This document shows positions 7,856 through 16,905 of a DNA stretch of 64,000 bases, in pieces. Location of the stretch: contig CAXPEB010000094.1 of the NCBI GenBank assembly GCA_964215915.1, forward strand, positions 1-64,000. Direction: 5' to 3'. The notes beneath the pieces are model-generated. The model had not been told where the DNA came from. It was given only the letters and a program-made list of their open reading frames with translations, and did no database searches. Each line of letters opens with the position of its first letter. The first letter of the stretch is position 1. The translations under genes were made by a program, and so were the position numbers. This DNA is from UBA8524 sp964215915. Its GTDB lineage: Bacteria > Bacteroidota > Bacteroidia > UBA8524.

Positions 7856-8986
7856 TTAGGCGAGGGCTACTTCGTTCAGCACTTCGTCAACCGGTGTATA
7901 AGGCAGGTTGAAGGCTTCAGAAACTCCTTCATATACCACTTTACCGTTCACGATATTCAATCCCAAACGCAGCTCAGCATTGTCTCTGCAAGCCTGCTTC
8001 CAGCCCTTGTTCGCCAATTGCAGGGCGTATGGCAAAGTAGCATTAGTCAGCGCCAGGGTAGAAGTATAAGGCACTGCACCCGGCATGTTCGCCACACAGT
8101 AGTGGATTACATCATCAATCACAAAAATAGGCTCAGCATGCGTGGTCGGGCGGGAAGTTTCGAAACATCCTCCCTGATCAATAGCCACGTCTACGATAAC
8201 GGCCCCTTTCTTCATGGTAGGGAGCATATCGCGGGTGATCAGTTTCGGTGCCTTGGCTCCCGGGATCAGAACACCACCGATAACCAGGTCGGCAGTTTTA
8301 ACAGCCTCGCGAACATTGTATTCGTTACTGAATTCGGTTTTTACGTTCTTCTCCATGATATCGTCCAGCTGACGCAGACGGGGAAGAGAGATATCCATCA
8401 TGGTAACATCGGCACCCATTCCTGCAGCCATTTTAGCCGCCTGTGTACCCACGATTCCACCACCGAGTACTACTACCTCGGCAGGCTTCACTCCAGGTAC
8501 TCCTCCTAGAAGAATACCACGACCGCCCATAGGCTTCTCGAGGTATTTGGCGCCTTCCTGAACAGACATACGTCCGGCCACTTCACTCATCGGTACGAGC
8601 AGCGGCAGAGAGCGGTCTGCTTTTTCCACGGTTTCATACGCCAGGCACACCGCACCTGAAGCTATCATGGCATCGGTGAGCTTCTCATAGGAGGCAAAAT
8701 GGAAATAGGTGAACAACAGTTGATCTTTTTTGATCAGGGGATATTCACTTTCGATCGGCTCTTTCACCTTGATGATCATCTCAGCAATGGCGTAAGTCTC
8801 CTCGATGGTAGGGAGCAATTGTGCCCCAGCTTCTACATATTCTTCATCGGCAAAGCCACTTCCGAGGCCAGCGGTAGATTGCACATACACGGTATGCCCG
8901 CGCTTCACAAATTCCTGAACACCCGCCGGCGTCAATGCCACGCGGTTTTCGTTGTTCTTGATCTCTTTTGGTACTCCTATGATCAT
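7856..8986 (-). CDS. ald: Alanine dehydrogenase
   Basis: NAD-dependent alanine dehydrogenase (L-alanine + NAD + water to pyruvate + ammonium + NADH), cytoplasmic, 376 residues from the ATG at 8986. The frame extends upstream to 9031, but homologues begin with MIIGVPKEIKNNENRVALTP and a -7 box sits at 9005-9012 inside that extension, so 8986 is the better start. Visible landmarks are the N-terminal PKEIKNNENRV, the KVKEP segment, the catalytic-domain FHFASYEKL, and the Rossmann loop VVLGGGIVGTQAAKMA in the middle. A terminator follows. A second, longer paralogue is encoded at 50849-52075. Confidence 0.94.
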   Translation of the reverse strand: MIIGVPKEIKNNENRVALTPAGVQEFVKRGHTVYVQSTAGLGSGFADEEYVEAGAQLLPTIEETYAIAEMIIKVKEPIESEYPLIKKDQLLFTYFHFASYEKLTDAMIASGAVCLAYETVEKADRSLPLLVPMSEVAGRMSVQEGAKYLEKPMGGRGILLGGVPGVKPAEVVVLGGGIVGTQAAKMAAGMGADVTMMDISLPRLRQLDDIMEKNVKTEFSNEYNVREAVKTADLVIGGVLIPGAKAPKLITRDMLPTMKKGAVIVDVAIDQGGCFETSRPTTHAEPIFVIDDVIHYCVANMPGAVPYTSTLALTNATLPYALQLANKGWKQACRDNAELRLGLNIVNGKVVYEGVSEAFNLPYTPVDEVLNEVALA

Positions 8987-9004
8987 GACATTCTTAAAAG
9001 TGCG

Positions 9005-9012
9005 CAAATATA
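9005..9012 (-). promoter_or_regulatory. -7 element (TATATTTG) of ald
   Basis: An exact TAnnTTTG match, 18 nt upstream of the preferred ald ATG at 8986. It lies inside the longer open frame, which argues against the longer start. No well-spaced -33 element was identified. Confidence 0.6.
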
Positions 9013-9197
9013 TAAGATAGATACCAGACAAAAGATACCGTAAATTCAGAGATCGTCGGAAAGGAGCAATTTTTAGTCCCTACCCCTCTGTTGACAAGGG
9101 ATACCCCGCTATCTGCCTAGCCATTTTTTAGGTAACAACCCCCTTTTGTCCATTCCGATTACCAACTGCGAATTGCCGCAGACCTTCCGGAAACGGC

Positions 9198-9692
9198 TTA
9201 CTTAACGGCTACCACACTGATCTCCACATTCACACTTTTGGGCAATTCTTTCACCGCTACCGTTTCGCGTGCCGGAAAATCCGAGCTGAAATACCCAGCA
9301 TATACCTCATTCACTTGTTGGAACAGTTTCATATCCGATAAGAAGATTGAGGACTTTACCACATGGCCCAGATCCATATCCGCCTCATTCAATACGGCTT
9401 TGATATTGGCCATTACCTGGTGGGTTTCTTCTTCAATTGTGGCATTTTTCAATTGTCCGCTTTGAGGATCGATGGCGATCTGCCCGCTGCAGTACAAGAC
9501 TCCATTTACCAGTACTGCCTGACTGTATGGACCGATAGGGGCGGGAGCATTCCCGGAAGTTATGATGCGTTTTTCCATGACTGTTCTGTTGTGTTCATTA
9601 TTTTTGCGATCCGACAACGCACTATTCCCACATGAAAATAGCCCTGACAGGAAGAGCGGAACGCAAAGCAGAGTGGACGCAAAAGGTTTCAT
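9198..9692 (-). CDS. ridA: RidA/YjgF family protein with apparent lipoprotein signal
   Basis: Residues 39-164 are a full RidA (reactive enamine/imine deaminase) domain, starting EKRIITSGNAPAPIGPYSQA, with the conserved QIAIDPQSG loop and the active-site Arg in ARETVAVKELP near the C-terminus. RidA is normally cytoplasmic and would begin at the internal ATG at 9578. Here the same frame continues upstream into 38 residues that look like a lipoprotein signal: MKPF, a hydrophobic core, then LFSC-GNS as lipobox, then a polar linker. If the upstream start is used, the protein is a membrane-anchored periplasmic RidA and its first 61 nt are antisense to the divergent gene at 9632. The domain call is firm, the start is not. 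Located just downstream of ald in direction of the promoter side. Confidence 0.85.
   Translation of the reverse strand: MKPFASTLLCVPLFLSGLFSCGNSALSDRKNNEHNRTVMEKRIITSGNAPAPIGPYSQAVLVNGVLYCSGQIAIDPQSGQLKNATIEEETHQVMANIKAVLNEADMDLGHVVKSSIFLSDMKLFQQVNEVYAGYFSSDFPARETVAVKELPKSVNVEISVVAVK
9599..9606 (+). promoter_or_regulatory. -7 element (TATTTTTG) for the gene at 9632
   Basis: An exact TAnnTTTG match on the plus strand, 25 nt before the ATG at 9632. It lies within the region that would encode the lipoprotein signal of the divergent RidA. Confidence 0.55.
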
Positions 9693-10291
9693 CCGAATGC
9701 AATATAACAGAATTCACTTTCGGTGAGGAATTGCCCGAACACGACTTGCTTGTTGACCTTGACTTCGATGACTACCCCGAACGCATATTGCCCTATGCCC
9801 AACTGAATACCCCTTTGTTGCTCTCGGCTGTTAAGGTGCAGTTACTGGGAGTTCTCGCCCATTTCGGAATCCGGAAGAAGAAAAATATTTTCGGGATCAA
9901 TGCCCTGCCTACCTTTATCAATAGAGAACTCAGCGAAATGAGTAGTGCCTTTCCGGAAGAAAGAAGCGGGTTTCAACCCGTGCTGGATCAACTGGGGCTC
10001 AAACCCGAGTGGGTTGACGACCGCACCGGCATGGTGACGCCACGAATTCTTTTTATGATCATCAATGAAGCTTTCTACACGGTACAAGAAGGCACAGCGG
10101 AAAGAGGCGATATCGATACTGCAATGAAACTTGGTACTGCTTACCCCCATGGTCCCTTTGAATGGATGGAAAAAATTGGGGTGCGCGAGGTTTACGAAGT
10201 ACTTGACGCACTATACCAGGATACCCGTGAGGAGCGCTACAAGATCTGCCCCCTCCTCAAAACCGAATATTTAGGATCGGCCCTGCGCTAG
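9632..10291 (+). CDS. 3-hydroxyacyl-CoA dehydrogenase C-terminal-domain protein
   Basis: 219 residues. The last ~110 residues match the C-terminal (dimerisation/substrate) domain of 3-hydroxyacyl-CoA dehydrogenases: VTPRILFMIINEAFYTVQEG, DIDTAMKLGTAYPHGPFEW, then a helix ending LKTEY. The N-terminal ~100 residues, where the NAD-binding Rossmann domain should be, are short and lack any GxGxxG loop (they begin MKIALTGRAERK), so an ordinary dehydrogenase reaction is unlikely. It is divergent from ridA and overlaps the 3' end of fcl by 21 nt tail to tail. A scaffold, regulator or degraded enzyme are all possible. It is a recurrent type in Bacteroidota, to my recollection. Confidence 0.75.
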   Translation: MKIALTGRAERKAEWTQKVSSECNITEFTFGEELPEHDLLVDLDFDDYPERILPYAQLNTPLLLSAVKVQLLGVLAHFGIRKKKNIFGINALPTFINRELSEMSSAFPEERSGFQPVLDQLGLKPEWVDDRTGMVTPRILFMIINEAFYTVQEGTAERGDIDTAMKLGTAYPHGPFEWMEKIGVREVYEVLDALYQDTREERYKICPLLKTEYLGSALR

Positions 10292-11215
10292 AACGCGGGT
10301 CCGGAAATCTTCGTAGGCCAGGGCGATGCCTTCACGAAGGCTCACTTTCGGAGTATAACCCAATTCCTTCAGTTTGGATACATCCATCAGTTTCCTGGGC
10401 GTTCCGTCGGGCTTGTCGGTATTGAACCTCAGCTCCCCCTCAAATCCGATGACTTCCTTAACCAGGTAAGCCAGGTCACGGATGGATATGTCTTCCCCTA
10501 CTCCAACATTCACAAAACCCTTTTCATCGTACTTTTCCATCAACAGGAAACAAGCATCGGCCAGGTCGTCGGCAAACATGAACTCTCTGAGCGGAGAGCC
10601 TGTACCCCATATCTCCACTTCTCCGGCCCCGTTTTCCTTTGCTTCGTGAAACTTGCGGATCAGTGCCGGGAGCACATGCGAGTTTTGCGGGTGGTAGTTA
10701 TCGTTATAGCCATACAGGTTGGTGGGCATCACCGATATGAAATTAGCTCCGTACTGGTCGCGGTAGGCCTCACAAAGTTTGATTCCGGCAATTTTGGCAA
10801 TGGCATAGGGCTCATTGGTTTGTTCCAAAGGGCCGGTTAAAAGGTATTCTTCTTTCAGTGGCTGAGGCGCCATTTTGGGATAGATACAGGAAGACCCGAA
10901 GAACATCAGTTTTTTAACCTGGTGGAGATGACTTTGATGGATGATATTGCTCTCTATCATCAGGTTTTCGTAGATGAAATCCGCCCTGTAGGTGTTATTG
11001 GCCACAATACCGCCAACCTTGGCGGCCGCCAGGAAAACGTATTCAGGTTTCTCCTTTTCAAAAAACGCCTTGACAGCCTCCTGGTCACGCAGGTCCAGTT
11101 CTGAAGACGTTCGGAACACCAAATTGGAATATCCTTCTTTCTCCAGTTTCCGCCGCATGGCGGAACCAACCATACCCCGGTGCCCGGCTATATAGATTTT
11201 CGCTCCTTTATCCAT
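10271..11215 (-). CDS. fcl: GDP-L-fucose synthase
   Basis: An NADPH-dependent epimerase/reductase (GDP-4-keto-6-deoxymannose to GDP-L-fucose), cytoplasmic, 314 residues. It is an extended SDR with the Rossmann loop AGHRGMVGSAMRRKL near residues 10-25, the catalytic Ser in MFFGSSCIYPKMA and the Tyr-Lys pair in EPYAIAKIAG. The PTNLYGYNDNYHPQNSHVLP block is diagnostic for the family. It follows gmd by 2 nt, so the two consecutive steps of the pathway are co-transcribed. Its end overlaps the convergent gene at 9632-10291. Confidence 0.96.
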   Translation of the reverse strand: MDKGAKIYIAGHRGMVGSAMRRKLEKEGYSNLVFRTSSELDLRDQEAVKAFFEKEKPEYVFLAAAKVGGIVANNTYRADFIYENLMIESNIIHQSHLHQVKKLMFFGSSCIYPKMAPQPLKEEYLLTGPLEQTNEPYAIAKIAGIKLCEAYRDQYGANFISVMPTNLYGYNDNYHPQNSHVLPALIRKFHEAKENGAGEVEIWGTGSPLREFMFADDLADACFLLMEKYDEKGFVNVGVGEDISIRDLAYLVKEVIGFEGELRFNTDKPDGTPRKLMDVSKLKELGYTPKVSLREGIALAYEDFRTRVLAQGRS

Positions 11216-11217
11216 AC

Positions 11218-12354
11218 CTATTCAAAATAATTCATGGTACGGAAACCGCCTTCTTTCAGGTACTGTTCCTTGCGCATCAGTTTCATGTCGCTTCGCATCA
11301 TGTCCTTTACAAGGGCGGGGAGATCGTACTTGGGTTCCCAGCCGAGTTTTTTCTTGGCCTTGGCCGGATCACCGATGAGCAACTCCACTTCGGTCGGGCG
11401 GTAGTATTTGGGATCGATCCTGACTACCGTATTTCCGGGTTTCAGAGCAGAAAGACTGGCACCGAAAGATTCGGCTTTTGAGGTATCGATGGAATCGATG
11501 ATTCCGGTCTCGTTTTCTCCTTCATCCTCGAAACGCAGGATAACTCCCGCTTCGGCAAAACTCATTTTCACAAATTCCCTTACGGTGGTGGTGATACCCG
11601 TTGCTACAACGTAATCATCCGGTTCATCCACCTGAAGGATTCTCCACATGGCCTCCACATAATCTTTGGCATGCCCCCAGTCGCGTTGGGCATCCAGGTT
11701 TCCCAGGAAAACCTGCTCTTGCTGTCCGAGCAGGATACGGGAAGTGGCCCGGGTGATCTTGCGGGTTACAAAGGTTTCTCCCCGGATAGGGGATTCGTGA
11801 TTAAAAAGGATTCCGTTACTGGCAAACATACCGTACGCTTCCCGGTAATTCACCGTGATCCAGTATCCGTATAATTTAGCGGCAGCATAAGGAGAACGCG
11901 GATAAAAAGGTGTCTTTTCCGACTGCGGTACTTCCTGAACCAAGCCGTATAACTCGGAAGTGGAAGCCTGGTAGAACCGGGTCTTTTTTTCCATTCCCAA
12001 AATACGAATAGCCTCCAGGATACGGAGCACCCCTATCCCATCGGCATTGGCCGTATATTCAGGTGTTTCAAAGGATACTTTGACATGTGATTGGGCTGCG
12101 AGGTTATAGATCTCATCGGGTTGCGTTTCTTGTATGATACGGATAAGGTTGGTGGAATCGGTCATATCCCCATAGTGCAGGTGAAACCTGAGGTTCTTTT
12201 CATGCGGATCTTGATAGAGATGATCCACTCTGTCAGTATTAAATAAAGAACTCCTTCTTTTTATCCCGTGAACCGTGTACCCTTTATTCAACAGCAACTC
12301 TGCAAGATATGCTCCGTCCTGTCCTGTTACACCGGTTATCAACGCTACTTTCAT
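11218..12354 (-). CDS. gmd: GDP-mannose 4,6-dehydratase
   Basis: Converts GDP-D-mannose to GDP-4-keto-6-deoxy-D-mannose, the first committed step toward GDP-fucose and related deoxyhexoses for surface glycans. 378 residues, full length. Visible landmarks: ITGVTGQDGAYLAELLL near the N-terminus, GIKRRSS, the active-site Ser/Glu region QASTSELYG, the YAAAKLYGYWI catalytic Tyr-Lys, and NGILFNHESPIRGETFVTRK. It is first in the gmd-fcl pair and divergent (66 nt) from the deacetylase at 12421. Confidence 0.97.
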   Translation of the reverse strand: MKVALITGVTGQDGAYLAELLLNKGYTVHGIKRRSSLFNTDRVDHLYQDPHEKNLRFHLHYGDMTDSTNLIRIIQETQPDEIYNLAAQSHVKVSFETPEYTANADGIGVLRILEAIRILGMEKKTRFYQASTSELYGLVQEVPQSEKTPFYPRSPYAAAKLYGYWITVNYREAYGMFASNGILFNHESPIRGETFVTRKITRATSRILLGQQEQVFLGNLDAQRDWGHAKDYVEAMWRILQVDEPDDYVVATGITTTVREFVKMSFAEAGVILRFEDEGENETGIIDSIDTSKAESFGASLSALKPGNTVVRIDPKYYRPTEVELLIGDPAKAKKKLGWEPKYDLPALVKDMMRSDMKLMRKEQYLKEGGFRTMNYFE

Positions 12355-12420
12355 GTTAATTTTTCCTTAATTTGAACGAAATTTTAACCTACTGCGAAAC
12401 TAAGCTAATTCGCTCATCCT

Positions 12421-13746
12421 ATGATCACGGTTTTTACCGAAACGAAAAGCCCGCGCCTTCGCTACACACTGGAAATTCTATTTCGGCGTTGCCTGGGTAT
12501 CGACTTTCGGCTCATTACCGACTGGGACAAGTTCAGGAAAATCGATCTGCCCAGGATCAATTACAGCAAACGGGAACACAAGGATTCGCTTCAGATCATC
12601 CCGCATGCGCTGCTTTTCGAAGACTCCATCCATAGCCAAAAGATCAAGGTGAAAAAATGGAACGGTCTGCCGGTCTTTTTTCAAACCAATGACAAGGGGG
12701 AGTTTCCTTTCGACGCCCTCGCCGCCAGTTTTTACCTGCTCAGCCGATACGAAGAATACCTGGATTATCAACCTGATGAACATGGCCGCTTTCCAGCAAA
12801 GGCAAGCCTGGCATACCGGGAGGGCTTCCTGGAGAGACCCATAGTGAATGAATGGGCTATGGAAATCGTGCGCCTACTGGCCCGCAGCTTCCCGGATTAT
12901 ACGTTTCACCAAACGGAATTCCGTTACGTCAGCACCATTGACATTGATATGGCTTATAGCTATAAACACAAAGGTGTTTGGCGCAACCTGGGGGGATTTA
13001 CGCGGGAATTACTAAAGCTCGACCTGAAGAAGCTTGATAAACGCATCAAGGTGCTTACGGATAAGGAACAGGATCCGCTCGACAATTTCGAGTACCAATT
13101 GAGCCAACACCGGAAATGGGAAACGGAGGTGATCTATTTTATCCTGCTTGCCGACCACAGCAAATTCGACAAGAATATCGAATGGGACAATGAATCATTC
13201 GTAGAACTGATCCAGGAGCTGGCAGAAGAATATACCGTAGGGATACACCCCTCTTATTATTCAAACAAGGTCAGGAAAAAGCTGGCAGAAGAGATAGAAC
13301 GCCTGGAAAGCATCACGATGAAGGAAGTCGACTGCAGCAGGCAGCACTTTCTCAAGCTGGATATCCGTGAGACCTATAAATTACTGGAAGCGCGCGGAAT
13401 TCTGCACGATCACTCTATGGGCTATTCCGAAGAAACCGGATTCCGGGCGGGTACTTGCTCCAGCTTTCCATTCTTTGACCTACTGAAGAACGAACGCCGG
13501 GAATTGATCCTGCATCCCTTTGCCGTTATGGATGTAGCGCTCAACCGCTTCAAAAAACTGAATCCCGCCCAGGCTACCGAAAAGATCAGAGAACTGATGG
13601 GTCGGGTAAAAAAATGCCGCGGAACTTTTATCAGTGTGTTCCACAACGAATCGCTCAGTGACTTCGATAATTGGAAGGGATGGCGGGAAGTCTATGAAAA
13701 CATGCTTGCCGAAGCAGTAAAAGTATATGATCCGCTACCTGCCTGA
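12421..13746 (+). CDS. Polysaccharide deacetylase family protein
   Basis: 441 residues without a signal peptide. The N-terminal ~160 residues form the extra domain often seen on Bacteroidota deacetylases. The catalytic NodB-like part starts with the metal/catalytic Asp segment STIDIDMAY (Asp174 and Asp176), followed by GIHPSYYS (His276), FRAGTCSSF and LHPFAVMD toward the C-terminus. The expected role is removing N-acetyl groups from a surface or lipid-linked glycan. It is divergent from gmd-fcl and overlaps the FemAB-like gene by 20 nt, which ties it to glycan or envelope modification. The enzyme family is fairly sure, the substrate unknown. Confidence 0.85.
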   Translation: MITVFTETKSPRLRYTLEILFRRCLGIDFRLITDWDKFRKIDLPRINYSKREHKDSLQIIPHALLFEDSIHSQKIKVKKWNGLPVFFQTNDKGEFPFDALAASFYLLSRYEEYLDYQPDEHGRFPAKASLAYREGFLERPIVNEWAMEIVRLLARSFPDYTFHQTEFRYVSTIDIDMAYSYKHKGVWRNLGGFTRELLKLDLKKLDKRIKVLTDKEQDPLDNFEYQLSQHRKWETEVIYFILLADHSKFDKNIEWDNESFVELIQELAEEYTVGIHPSYYSNKVRKKLAEEIERLESITMKEVDCSRQHFLKLDIRETYKLLEARGILHDHSMGYSEETGFRAGTCSSFPFFDLLKNERRELILHPFAVMDVALNRFKKLNPAQATEKIRELMGRVKKCRGTFISVFHNESLSDFDNWKGWREVYENMLAEAVKVYDPLPA

Positions 13747-14644
13747 AGAAGAGATTGACAGCGGAAAATGGGATGCCTGCATCCGGGAATCATCCCCCTC
13801 ACTGCTTTATGCATATACCTGGTACCTGGACGTTGTTTGCTCTCACTGGGCCGGCCTGGTACTGAACGACTACGAGGCCGTGATGCCACTCCCCTATACC
13901 CGGAAACTCGGACTGACCTTCGGACTGCAGCCTCTGTTCTGTCAGCAACTTGGCGTGTTCAGCAAAGGGGTGCTGGATGAAGAGTTACTCAAGCGGTTCC
14001 TGGCGGCAATCCCTCCTTCCTTCCTGCTCGTGAACTATCAGCTTAATTACCGTTGCCGGCAGGTAGCGGGAGATTACCCACTGAAAAACAATTATGTTCT
14101 GGACTTGATGCCAGACCATAAAACGCTTCATACCCGCTACCACCTTTCGCTCCGGCGTGGTCTGAAAAAATCTGCCAAGAGCAGTTGCCAGATCCTGGAA
14201 GGAGTTGACGTGGCCTCAATGCTTGATCTGATCCGGTATCAGAATACCGAGAAAAAGATGGGGCTGAATGAAAAGGCCTTAAAAACACTCGAAAAGCTTA
14301 TCCATACCGCAACAGCCAAAGGCGTTTTAATCAGCGTAGGCTATTACTCACCGGTAAATCACCTGTGTTCGGTAGGGATATTCCTTGCAGACCGGCAGCG
14401 TATCTATTACCTTATCGGTGCCTCGGATAAAATGGGGCGGGAGTATTTTGGGATGGGCCGGGTTATGGATCATATCATACAAAAGTATTCCGGAATGGGA
14501 ATGACTCTGGATTTCGAAGGCTCAGAGATAGAAGGCATCGCCCGTTTTTTCAGTCATTTCGGTGCACAAAACAATCCCTATCCGGTTTTCCTGAAAAACC
14601 GTCTCGGTGCCGCAGGCCGCTTTCTTCTTGGCAAGGCACCCTGA
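13727..14644 (+). CDS. FemAB/GNAT-like acyltransferase family protein
   Basis: 305 residues, translationally coupled to the deacetylase by a 20-nt overlap. The layout fits two-lobed FemAB/GNAT-like proteins: an N-terminal lobe with WDACIRESSPSLLYAYTWYLD, and a C-terminal lobe with a GVLISVGYYSP strand, CSVGIFLADRQRIYYLIGASD and a conserved MTLDFEGSEIEGIARFFSHFG segment. Proteins of this type transfer amino-acyl or acyl groups in envelope polymers, but no individual substrate is deducible. The coupling to a deacetylase suggests that a freed amino group may be re-modified; that is inference only. Confidence 0.65.
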   Translation: MIRYLPEEEIDSGKWDACIRESSPSLLYAYTWYLDVVCSHWAGLVLNDYEAVMPLPYTRKLGLTFGLQPLFCQQLGVFSKGVLDEELLKRFLAAIPPSFLLVNYQLNYRCRQVAGDYPLKNNYVLDLMPDHKTLHTRYHLSLRRGLKKSAKSSCQILEGVDVASMLDLIRYQNTEKKMGLNEKALKTLEKLIHTATAKGVLISVGYYSPVNHLCSVGIFLADRQRIYYLIGASDKMGREYFGMGRVMDHIIQKYSGMGMTLDFEGSEIEGIARFFSHFGAQNNPYPVFLKNRLGAAGRFLLGKAP

Positions 14645-14725
14645 TTTTAAACGAAGAGGTTTCCGCTCAACTTGAAAATTGTTTGCTTTGGCTTATTTTG
14701 CGGAACTTTTTGAGAAAAGTGAATT

Positions 14726-16855
14726 ATGGCAGTTATTGAGAAAATAAGACAGCGTACCGGATTACTGATCATCTTTGTTGGTCTGGCCTTGCTGCTCTTT
14801 CTGGTTTCTGACGCGATCAGCAACAACATGAACCTGTTTCGTGGCAGCGACAACACAGTGGGAGTAATTGACGGGAAGAACATTACGTACCAGGAATTCA
14901 ACGACAAACTGGAAACCTATAAGTCCAATATGGAACAACAGGGCCAGAAAGTCGACGAGTTCACATCAAATATGATTCGTGAGCAGATCTGGAACGAATA
15001 CATCCAGAATATTGTGGTGAATGAGCAATATGAAGAACTCGGTCTGATGGTAACAGGCGACGAGATCTTTGCCACCGTAACCAACCCGGTGGATATTCCT
15101 CAGATTCGCGACGCAGAAGCTTTTAAGAATAAATCCACAAACCAGTTCGACCCTGCCCTGGTTATCAATTACCTGAAGCAGATCGATCAGGACCCCAGCG
15201 GACAAGCCAAACGCAGCTGGGTGGAATTCGAAGAAAAATCCCTGAAGCCCCAACTCATCTCCAAAAAATACAATACCCTCATCACCAAAGGGGTATACCG
15301 CACCAGCCTGGAAGTGAAAGCAGACTTCAATGACAACAATGTTCAGGTAGACGGTAAAGTGGTGGGCTTTAACTTTAACAGTATCGTCGACGATTCGGTA
15401 AGTGTTTCCGAAGACGAAATGCGCAAATACCTGAAGGAACATCCTGAGGATTACCAGCAGGAAGCTTCCCGCCGTATGGAATACGTGGTTTTCGACATTT
15501 ACCCGTCAGCCGAAGATACCGCCAAGGTCTTCAATTGGGCCAAAGAGAAAGCGGTAAAATTCAAATCCGCGACTAACGATACCTTGTTTATCGCCTCCAA
15601 CAACCCCACTACCGGTTTTGACACCACATTTAAACCACGTGGAAGCTATATCGACAGAGTGGATGAGGCCATCTTCAGTGCAAATGAAAACGATGTTATC
15701 GGTCCCATTTATGACGGTGGCGAATTCTCCATCTATAAAGTCCTGCACTTCAAAGAAGATTCCGTACCATATATCCGGGCCAGCCAGATCCTGATCAAAC
15801 CTCGCGGAGGTTATGAAAAAGAAGATTCGCTATACGCCCTGGTAAGAGGTAATAATATTCTGAAAGCCCTGCGCAACGGAGCAGATTTCGAACAAATGGC
15901 CCGTGACTCTTCACAGGATTACCGTACTGCTGCCAAAGGCGGTGACCTCGGCTGGATGAAAAAAGCCGGTGGCACTCTTCCGGAGGTTGTGGAAAGAAAC
16001 CTGTTTGCCACCAGCGAAGGCGGCATGTTCGTGGTACGTAGCTCCATGGGTGTTCACGTGATCAAAGTAACCGGCGGAAAAACCACACGACTAGCTCATG
16101 TGGGCAGAATCAGCCGCAAAGTGGAATACAGCAACGAAACAGAGAACGGAGTATACGATCAGGCTTACCAGTTTGCAGCCACCAGCCGCGACGGTGATGC
16201 GTTTACGGAAAACACCGACAAAATGGGACTGATCAAAAGAATCTCTCCCGATATGCCCGAAGGAGAATCCAAATTGCCGAACATCGAAGATGCACGTGAA
16301 GTGATTCGCTGGGCTTTTGATGAAGAAACCGAGATCGGAGATGTTTCCAAAGTCATCCCGAGTGGCGATAAGTACATCGTTGCACAATTGGTGAACATCA
16401 AAGAAAAAGGCACGGCCAAGTTGGAAGATGTACGCGACCAGTTGGAAGCCGATACCCGCCGGGCCAAAAAAGCCGAAATCCTTAAGCAAAGAATAAAAAA
16501 TGCTATGGGTGGCGACAAAAACATCGAGCAGATTGCCCTCGACCTGGGAGCAATTGTAAGTACGGTACCGAATGTTTCTATGTCCAACCCTAACCTTCCT
16601 TTCGTTGGCAATGACCCCAAATTGGCAGGTGCCATGATAGGCAGCCAGCAGGACAAGCTATACGGCCCTCTTGAAACCAAAAACGGTGTGTACCTCTATG
16701 TGGTAACGGCTCGTCGTGAGGCTGGAGAACCTCAGAATATCCTTGCCGAACGCACCAGGATGATCCAGGAGGCTTCCGGACAGGTTGGCGGCCGTGCATT
16801 TGAAGCGCTGAAAGAAGCGGCCAATATCAAAGACTACCGTTACAAATTCTTCTAG
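14726..16855 (+). CDS. ppiD: PpiD/SurA-type peptidylprolyl isomerase, membrane-anchored
   Basis: 709 residues. One inner-membrane helix at about 12-31 (TGLLIIFVGLALLLFLVS) anchors a long periplasmic part. A SurA-N-like helical region follows, and a parvulin-type rotamase domain lies at about 349-450, with the typical blocks IRASQILIKPRGG, DSSQDYRTAAKGGDLGWMKK and SSMGVHVIKVTG. A second, partial parvulin-like region toward the C-terminus (NPNLPFVGNDPKLAGAM, then KNGVYLYVV) resembles the ends of PpiD. The expected role is folding of exported and outer-membrane proteins. It is monocistronic, with a strong terminator 24 nt after the stop. Confidence 0.9.
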   Translation: MAVIEKIRQRTGLLIIFVGLALLLFLVSDAISNNMNLFRGSDNTVGVIDGKNITYQEFNDKLETYKSNMEQQGQKVDEFTSNMIREQIWNEYIQNIVVNEQYEELGLMVTGDEIFATVTNPVDIPQIRDAEAFKNKSTNQFDPALVINYLKQIDQDPSGQAKRSWVEFEEKSLKPQLISKKYNTLITKGVYRTSLEVKADFNDNNVQVDGKVVGFNFNSIVDDSVSVSEDEMRKYLKEHPEDYQQEASRRMEYVVFDIYPSAEDTAKVFNWAKEKAVKFKSATNDTLFIASNNPTTGFDTTFKPRGSYIDRVDEAIFSANENDVIGPIYDGGEFSIYKVLHFKEDSVPYIRASQILIKPRGGYEKEDSLYALVRGNNILKALRNGADFEQMARDSSQDYRTAAKGGDLGWMKKAGGTLPEVVERNLFATSEGGMFVVRSSMGVHVIKVTGGKTTRLAHVGRISRKVEYSNETENGVYDQAYQFAATSRDGDAFTENTDKMGLIKRISPDMPEGESKLPNIEDAREVIRWAFDEETEIGDVSKVIPSGDKYIVAQLVNIKEKGTAKLEDVRDQLEADTRRAKKAEILKQRIKNAMGGDKNIEQIALDLGAIVSTVPNVSMSNPNLPFVGNDPKLAGAMIGSQQDKLYGPLETKNGVYLYVVTARREAGEPQNILAERTRMIQEASGQVGGRAFEALKEAANIKDYRYKFF

Positions 16856-16878
16856 ATCATAAGAAGCATAAAGAATAG

Positions 16879-16905
16879 AAAGCCGGCCTCACAGCCGGCT
16901 TTTTT
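16879..16905 (+). terminator. Intrinsic terminator of the PpiD-like gene
   Basis: A 9-bp perfect stem AAAGCCGGC-like (16879-16887 with 16894-16902) with a 6-nt loop CTCACA runs into six T residues. It lies 24 nt after the stop at 16855. Confidence 0.9.

Noticed and set aside
9166..9181. Small hairpin CTGCG/CGCAG downstream of ridA
   Set aside because: 5-bp stem without T tract.
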